From assembly GCF_028548395.1 (NCBI RefSeq), contig NZ_JAQQLA010000004.1:434001-498000 (forward strand): 64,000 nt of DNA, given 5' to 3'. The translations under genes were made by a program, and so were the position numbers. This document shows positions 59,157-64,000 of this stretch, piece by piece (position 1 is the first letter of the stretch; each line of letters opens with the position of its first letter). This stretch comes from Vogesella indigofera (lineage in GTDB: Bacteria; Pseudomonadota; Gammaproteobacteria; Burkholderiales; Chromobacteriaceae). The notes below the pieces were generated by a model that was not told the DNA's origin, made no database searches, and worked only from the letters and a program-made list of their open reading frames with translations.

Positions 59157-59636
59157 CTAACTTTCACAACCTTTATCACCATTCACCAAAGGTATCGATT
59201 CAATAAAATCAACATCCAAGCTCATTTCACTTAAACAATCCGGAGAAATCGCATACTCTCGTGGAGTAATTGTTTTGAACAATTTCAACAGCCCTAAATA
59301 AACCCCGCCCTTCAACTCATCACTCCCGCATCCAAAAACAAGTAATTTCTTTAACTTAGACGCAACAATTTTTTTATCACAAATCCCAGCATGGACAAGA
59401 GAAACCAACGAATCCACCAATGACTGGACTACCTCCTCGTCACACTCAGAATCAATTGCCTTAACAATGTGCTTACACGCAAATTCCTTCTTCAAGTTCA
59501 AACCTACCACTCTTGCAGCCAATGCCCTAACCGATGGATATTTTGAAGAAAAATAAAATAAAAAATCTTCCTCCATAATATTTCCACTCTTTTTTATACA
59601 GTATAACTCTTCAATCATTGTGTCTTCATCAGACAT
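59157..59636 (-). CDS. AT-rich gene, HEAT-repeat-like protein
   Basis: 159 residues, mainly helical. YPSVRALAARVVG, KHIVKAIDSECDEEVVQSLVDSLVSL and LKGGVYLGLLKLF have the spacing of HEAT/armadillo repeats. The gene is strikingly AT-rich against its surroundings, a sign of horizontal transfer. ATG 59636 has GGGGG upstream. Similar small helical proteins occur as toxin-immunity genes, but no function is assigned. The flanks up to 59820 are also AT-rich. Confidence 0.6.
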   Translation of the reverse strand: MSDEDTMIEELYCIKKSGNIMEEDFLFYFSSKYPSVRALAARVVGLNLKKEFACKHIVKAIDSECDEEVVQSLVDSLVSLVHAGICDKKIVASKLKKLLVFGCGSDELKGGVYLGLLKLFKTITPREYAISPDCLSEMSLDVDFIESIPLVNGDKGCES

Positions 59637-59862
59637 ATCACCCCCATTCAATGTGCTTTTCTTTTTATCCCGAAGAAGCCGCACGATCGTGTTGGGCGAG
59701 GCCTGTGAAGCCAAAAATTTACCGCTCCCCGCACCACACCTGACTAAAATTCAGCCCGGCCTCTCATCACATCAATTTAAATCCAAATATTATAACATTT
59801 CCACAATAGCATAACGGGCAAGCCACCTCGGCTTGCCCTTTCCATATCATCTGCGGCCAACG

Positions 59863-59880
59863 TTGGCCGCGTTCTCCCGC
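59863..59880. terminator. Palindromic 12-bp-word variant after prlC
   Basis: GCGGCCAACGTTGGCCGC, the same 18-bp palindrome as at 32355 and 41589, ten bases beyond the end of prlC. Confidence 0.5.
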
Positions 59881-59890
59881 TAAGCGGTCA

Positions 59891-61933
59891 TCACGACCCC
59901 GCCACCTCACTCATCCCGCTATGCCGCAACAACGCATCAATCTGCGGATCGCGGCCGCGGAAGGCGCGGAACGACTCCAGCGCCGGACGGCTACCGCCCA
60001 CCGCCAGGATCTCGTCCCAGAACTGGCGACCGACTTCCGGATTGGCACCGCCGGCTTCCTCGAACGCGGCGTAGGCGTCGGCGGACAGCACTTCCGCCCA
60101 CTTGTAGCTGTAGTAGCCGGCGGCGTAGCCGCCACCGAAGATGTGGCTGAAGCTGTTGGGGAAGCGGTTGTAGGCCGGCGGACGGTTGACGGCGACTTCG
60201 TCGCGCACCGTTTCCAGCAGCGCCAGCCAGTCGACGGAGTCGGGCTTGGCGTCGGTGTACAGCAGCATGTCGAACAACGAGAACTCCAGCTGGCGCACGG
60301 TCTGCATGCCGGACTGGAAGTTCTTGGCCGCCAGCATCTTGTCGTACAGCGCGCGCGGCAGCGGTTCGCCGCTGTCGGCGTGCGCGGTCATGCCCTGCAG
60401 CACGTCCCATTCCCAGCAGAAGTTTTCCATGAACTGGCTCGGCAGCTCGACCGCGTCCCACTCCACGCCGCTGATGCCGGACACGCCCAGCTCGTCGACG
60501 CGGGTGAGCAGGTGGTGCAGGCCGTGGCCGAATTCGTGGAACAGGGTGGTGACTTCGTCGTGACTGAAGTAGGCCGGCTTGTCACCCAGTGGCCGGGTGA
60601 AGTTGCACACCAGGTAGGCGACCGGAGTCTGCACCGTGCCGTTTTTCAGGCGGCGGCCGCGCACGTCGTCCATCCACGCGCCGGGGCGCTTGCCATCGCG
60701 GGCGTAGAGGTCAAGGTAGAAGCCGCCCAGGAGCGCGCCGTCCTTGAAGATCTGGTAGTAGCGCGCGTCCTCGTGCCAGGTCTCGGCGTCCTTCTGCTCG
60801 ACGGTGATGCCGTACAGCTTGTGCACCACGCTGAACAGGCCGGCCAGCACCTTGGGCTCGGGGAAGTACTGCTTCACTTCGTGTTCGGAGAAGGCGTAGC
60901 GCGCGACGCGCAGTTTCTCGGCGGCGTAGGTGATGTCCCACGCCTGCAGCGTGTCCAAGCCCAGCTCGTCGCGGGCGAAGGCTTCCAGCTCGGCGCGGTC
61001 CTGCTCGGCGTAGGGTTTGGCACGGCGGGCGAGATCGCGCAGGAAGTCGATCACCTGCTGCGGGCTTTCCGCCATCTTGGTGTACAGCGACAGCTCGGCG
61101 TAGTTGCCAAAGCCGAGCAGCTGCGCTTCTTCCGCCGCCAGCTGCAGTTTTTCGCGGATCAGCGCGCTGTTGTCCTGTTCGGCGGGGCCGAATTCGGACG
61201 CGCGCTTGGCGTTGGCTTCGTACAGTTTTTCACGCAAGCTCCGGTTGTCGGCGTACTGCAGCACCGGGAACAGCAGCGGGAACTGCAGGCCCAGCTTGTA
61301 TTTACCTGGTTGGCCGTCGGCCTCGGCCAGCGCCGCGTACATGGCGATGCTGTCCTCCGGGATGCCGGCCAGTTCCGCGACGTCGTCGATGTACAGCGCG
61401 AAGCTGTCGGTGGCGTCCATCACGTTTTGCGAGAACTGGTTGGACAGCTCGGCCAGGCGGCTGGACAGCGCGGCGAAGCGCTGCTTGTCGGCCTCCGGCA
61501 GCTCGGCGCCGGACAGGCGGAAGTCGCGCAGGTCGTTGTCGATGATCTTCTTGCGCGCGGCAGAGGCGCCGGCGAACGCAGGGTTGGCCGCAACGGCCTT
61601 GAAGCGCGCGTACAGGTCGAGGTTCTGCCCCAGTTCGGTGAAGAAGGCGGAGATGCGCGGGATTTCGGCGTTGTAGGCGTCGCGCAAGCCTTCGGTGTTG
61701 CCCATCACGCCGTTGAGATGACCGACCACGCCCCAGGCGCGCGAGATCTGCTCGGTGGCGTCGGACAGCGGCTCGGCCACGCTGTCCCAGTCGTCGCCGC
61801 CGGCCGCGATGACCTTGTCGATGGCGGCGCGGGCATTGGCCAGCAGCACGTCCAGCGCCGGGGTGATGTGTTCGGGCTTGATCGCGGCAAAACGCGGCAG
61901 ATCGCTAAAGTCCAGTAGCGGATTGGTGGTCAT
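59891..61933 (-). CDS. prlC: Oligopeptidase A
   Basis: 680 residues, identical in length to E. coli OpdA. An M3-family zinc peptidase with LFHEFGHGLHHLL near 464 (HExxH) and the downstream glutamate in SGVEWDAVELPSQFMENF. SFSHIFGGGYAAGYYSYKW closes the active site. It degrades peptides such as cleaved signal peptides in the cytoplasm. ATG 61933 is chosen because AGGA lies nine bases before it and the N-terminus MTTNPLLDFSDLPRF fits the family. A variant 12-bp word lies inside at 61580. Confidence 0.94.
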   Translation of the reverse strand: MTTNPLLDFSDLPRFAAIKPEHITPALDVLLANARAAIDKVIAAGGDDWDSVAEPLSDATEQISRAWGVVGHLNGVMGNTEGLRDAYNAEIPRISAFFTELGQNLDLYARFKAVAANPAFAGASAARKKIIDNDLRDFRLSGAELPEADKQRFAALSSRLAELSNQFSQNVMDATDSFALYIDDVAELAGIPEDSIAMYAALAEADGQPGKYKLGLQFPLLFPVLQYADNRSLREKLYEANAKRASEFGPAEQDNSALIREKLQLAAEEAQLLGFGNYAELSLYTKMAESPQQVIDFLRDLARRAKPYAEQDRAELEAFARDELGLDTLQAWDITYAAEKLRVARYAFSEHEVKQYFPEPKVLAGLFSVVHKLYGITVEQKDAETWHEDARYYQIFKDGALLGGFYLDLYARDGKRPGAWMDDVRGRRLKNGTVQTPVAYLVCNFTRPLGDKPAYFSHDEVTTLFHEFGHGLHHLLTRVDELGVSGISGVEWDAVELPSQFMENFCWEWDVLQGMTAHADSGEPLPRALYDKMLAAKNFQSGMQTVRQLEFSLFDMLLYTDAKPDSVDWLALLETVRDEVAVNRPPAYNRFPNSFSHIFGGGYAAGYYSYKWAEVLSADAYAAFEEAGGANPEVGRQFWDEILAVGGSRPALESFRAFRGRDPQIDALLRHSGMSEVAGS

Positions 61934-62003
61934 GTTTGGCATCCTGTAGGCAGTGCGCCGTGCTGTTGCCGGCGCGAATCTTTCTAGAGATAGGGACAAA
62001 TCA

Positions 62004-62543
62004 GTGAATCGCAATATCCGCCCTTACGACGGCCATCAGCCGCAGATCGACGACTCCTGCTATATCGACCCCGCCGCGGTGGTGATCGGCGAGGTGGAGC
62101 TTGCGGCCAACGTGTCGGTATGGCCGTGCGCGGTGGTGCGCGGCGACGTCAACCGCATCACCATCGGCGAAGGCAGCAATGTGCAGGATTTTGCCATGCT
62201 GCACGTCAGCCACCGCAAGGAATCCGATCCGCTGGGCGCGCCGCTGGTGATCGGCAAGCACGTCACCATCGGCCATCACGTCACCCTGCACGGCTGCACC
62301 ATCGGCAATGAAGTACTGGTCGGCATCGGCAGCATTATCCTCGATCGCGCGGTGATCGAGGACCGGGTGCTGATCGGCGCCGGCAGCCTGGTGCCGCCAA
62401 ACAAGCGCCTGGAGAGCGGCTACCTGTACCTGGGCAACCCGGTGAAGCAGGTGCGGCCGCTGACCGAGGACGAGCTGGCCTACTTCCGGTATTCCGCCGA
62501 GCACTACCTGAAGGTGATGCAGAAGCACAAAGCCAATCTGTGA
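62004..62543 (+). CDS. Gamma-carbonic-anhydrase-like hexapeptide protein
   Basis: 179 residues of left-handed beta-helix (YrdA/PaaY family). The hexapeptide repeats run from residue 20 to 140. Zinc-ligand histidines are in LHVSHRKES and GHHVTLHGC. GTG 62004 with GGGA upstream is the best start, as in related proteins. It may hydrate CO2 or act as a metal-dependent acyl-CoA hydrolase. Divergent from prlC by 70 bases. Confidence 0.88.
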   Translation: MNRNIRPYDGHQPQIDDSCYIDPAAVVIGEVELAANVSVWPCAVVRGDVNRITIGEGSNVQDFAMLHVSHRKESDPLGAPLVIGKHVTIGHHVTLHGCTIGNEVLVGIGSIILDRAVIEDRVLIGAGSLVPPNKRLESGYLYLGNPVKQVRPLTEDELAYFRYSAEHYLKVMQKHKANL

Positions 62544-62672
62544 CCAATTGTGGCGCGGCCGGCGGCAAATGCCGCGCCGCGCGCATTATTCATTACCAAG
62601 GCATAAAACATTTGTAATACTGCAAGCATAAATAGCCAGTACCGGGCGCGCCACCCTTAACGGAGCCAAAAC

Positions 62673-64000
62673 GTGATGCCACAGGTTCTCCCCAGAAGCG
62701 GACAGTCATTACAAGTATGGTTGACGGTGTTGATCTCGGTGCTGGTACTGGCCACCGCGGCCGCACTCGGTTTCTTCTACTACCGCGCGATGCAGAACCA
62801 GCTGACGCTGGCGCAGCACAACCTGTTCCGCGCCACCAGCACCCTGATCACCGGCAATATCGAGCAGAGCGGCGCTGGTGCCGCCGCCACCACCAACCTG
62901 CTGGCGCACTCTGCACTGGCGGAAACCTACAGCATGGAAGAGCGGGTGCTGTACACCGGACAGCTGGTGGCGGTGCTGCGCGGCAACCCGGCGCTGCAGG
63001 CGGTGTACATGGCCTACCCCAACGGCGACTTTTTCCTGCTGCGACGGCTGGACGACGTCGTGCGCCAGGCGCTGCCGGATGCCGCCCCCAATGCACGCTG
63101 GGCCAGACAGCTGGTGCAGCAGCAGCCGGATGGCGTCGCCGAGCAGCGCTTCAGCTTCCTCGACGACGCGCTGAACAGCGTGCAGCCGGAGCTGGTGCTG
63201 CGCCGGGTGTACGATCCGCGGCAGCGGCCGTGGTACCAGCAGGCGGTGGCCAATCATGGTGCCGCCGCCACCGAACCCTACCGCTTCAGCACCACCGGCC
63301 TGATCGGCCTCACCTACGCGCACCAGAACGGCGACGCCAGCGCGGTGGCCGGCGCCGACCTGCGCCTGCTGACGCTGGGCACCATCCTGCGCCACAACCT
63401 GCCCAGCGCCACGGCGCAGATGGCCATCGTCAACGCCGCGCACGACATCCTGGCCAGCACCCATACCGACGAACGCGATCCGCGTCCGGTCAAGCTCGGC
63501 GAGAGCGCGCCGTCGGCACTGGCGACGCTGGGCACGCAATGGCACCCCGGCAAGCCGCCACCGGCGGTGATCGAGTGACAAGGCCAGCAGTGGCACGTGG
63601 CGGTGTCGGCGCTGCCCGGCGGCAGCCGCCAGCAGCTGGTGATGGTGATGCCGGAACACGAGCTGTTCGCCGCCGGCCGCGAAGTGGCCGAGCGCGCGGC
63701 GTGGATTCCGCTGCTGATCCTGCTGCTGATGTTGCCGTTGGGCTGGCTGTTGTCGCGCCTCTTGAGCCAGCCGCTGCGGCAGCTGGTGGCCGCCTCCGGC
63801 CGCATCCAGTCGCTGGATTTTTCCGACAGCAGCCTGCCACCCAGCCCGGTGCGCGAGCTGAACGAGCTGATGGCGGCGTCGGAGGCGATGAAGGTCACCA
63901 TCCGCGACTTCATCGGTCTCAGCCGCGACATGGTCGCCGAGAACGCGCTGGAGCAGCTGCTGGGCACCGTGCTGCAATCGACCATGCACGCGCTGCCGGC
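62673..64000 (+). pseudogene. dCache-HAMP sensor protein interrupted by an in-frame TGA; runs off the window
   Basis: The first 301 codons encode a membrane segment (15-38) and a large periplasmic dCache-type domain (YMAYPNGDFFLLRR, RVYDPRQRPWYQQAV). A TGA at 63576-63578 then stops the frame. The same frame continues without a stop: QGQQWHVAVSALPGG, a second membrane segment (WIPLLILLLMLPLGWLL), a HAMP-like region (SRLLSQPLRQLVAASGRI) and FIGLSRDMVAENALEQLL up to the end. One base change (TGG to TGA) explains it. The output domain lies outside the window. Start GTG 62673 or ATG 62676 follows GGAG. Confidence 0.75.

Overview
The window is GC-rich (roughly two-thirds G+C by eye), densely coded chromosomal DNA. 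Gene content points to a beta-proteobacterium of the order Neisseriales, most likely a free-living, flagellated member of the Chromobacteriaceae (Vogesella/Chromobacterium-like). The pointers are a membrane-anchored dihaem cytochrome c5, a RegB/RegA-type redox pair, several Bug-type tricarboxylate-binding proteins and a type of PPK2 common in that group. The genus is an inference; there is no rRNA in the window.

Layout. 1-7.7 kb: the end of a Rep helicase, cytochrome c5, tRNA-Arg, a DUF4743/Nudix hydrolase, an aldehyde dehydrogenase, ExoD, and a GST / Cys-cluster protein / FAD-oxidase run. 7.8-9.8 kb: an isolated flagellin with an inserted HExxH metallopeptidase domain (flagellinolysin type) behind a sigma-28-like promoter. 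10-15 kb: a RegBA-like pair, tRNA-Tyr, an isocitrate/isopropylmalate-type dehydrogenase, ferredoxin-NADP reductase, a 10 x 8-bp tandem repeat and tRNA-Pro. 15.3-27.3 kb: recD, a PPK2 and recB/recC on the minus strand, with a lower-GC GIY-YIG nuclease gene between recC and recB. 27.6-32.2 kb: sirB2, puuB-like oxidase, LysR regulator, nitronate monooxygenase. 32.4-37.8 kb: a minus-strand envelope cluster, eptA - PAP2 phosphatase - PepSY - cytochrome b - response regulator - histidine kinase. 38-41.9 kb: an LpxH-like phosphoesterase with a glycosyltransferase, an EamA exporter divergent from an XRE-cupin regulator, and a small membrane protein. 42-44.8 kb: an FNR-controlled anaerobic ribonucleotide reductase operon in which the glycyl-radical domain is a separate 53-residue gene between nrdD and nrdG. 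45-56.8 kb: cspA, tctCBA, TerC, Usp, DUF1523, DinB, exonuclease III, LysE, an orphan Bug protein and a TctDE-like two-component pair. 57-59.8 kb: small, partly AT-rich immunity-like genes separated by dispersed repeats. 59.9-64 kb: oligopeptidase A, gamma-carbonic anhydrase and a sensor protein interrupted by an in-frame TGA.

The strongest unexplained signal is a 12-bp word, GCGGCCAACCTT. I count 26 exact copies on both strands, inside genes and between them, plus about 20 near-copies. Several form inverted pairs at gene ends, like transcription terminators. This is how DNA uptake sequences are distributed in Neisseriaceae, but the word differs from the neisserial GCCGTCTGAA core. A second family, an approximately 140-bp imperfect palindrome, occurs four times. 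Respiratory and redox themes (cytochrome c5, RegBA, Fpr, FNR-driven class III RNR, cytochrome b/PepSY) suggest an organism that moves between aerobic and anaerobic life.
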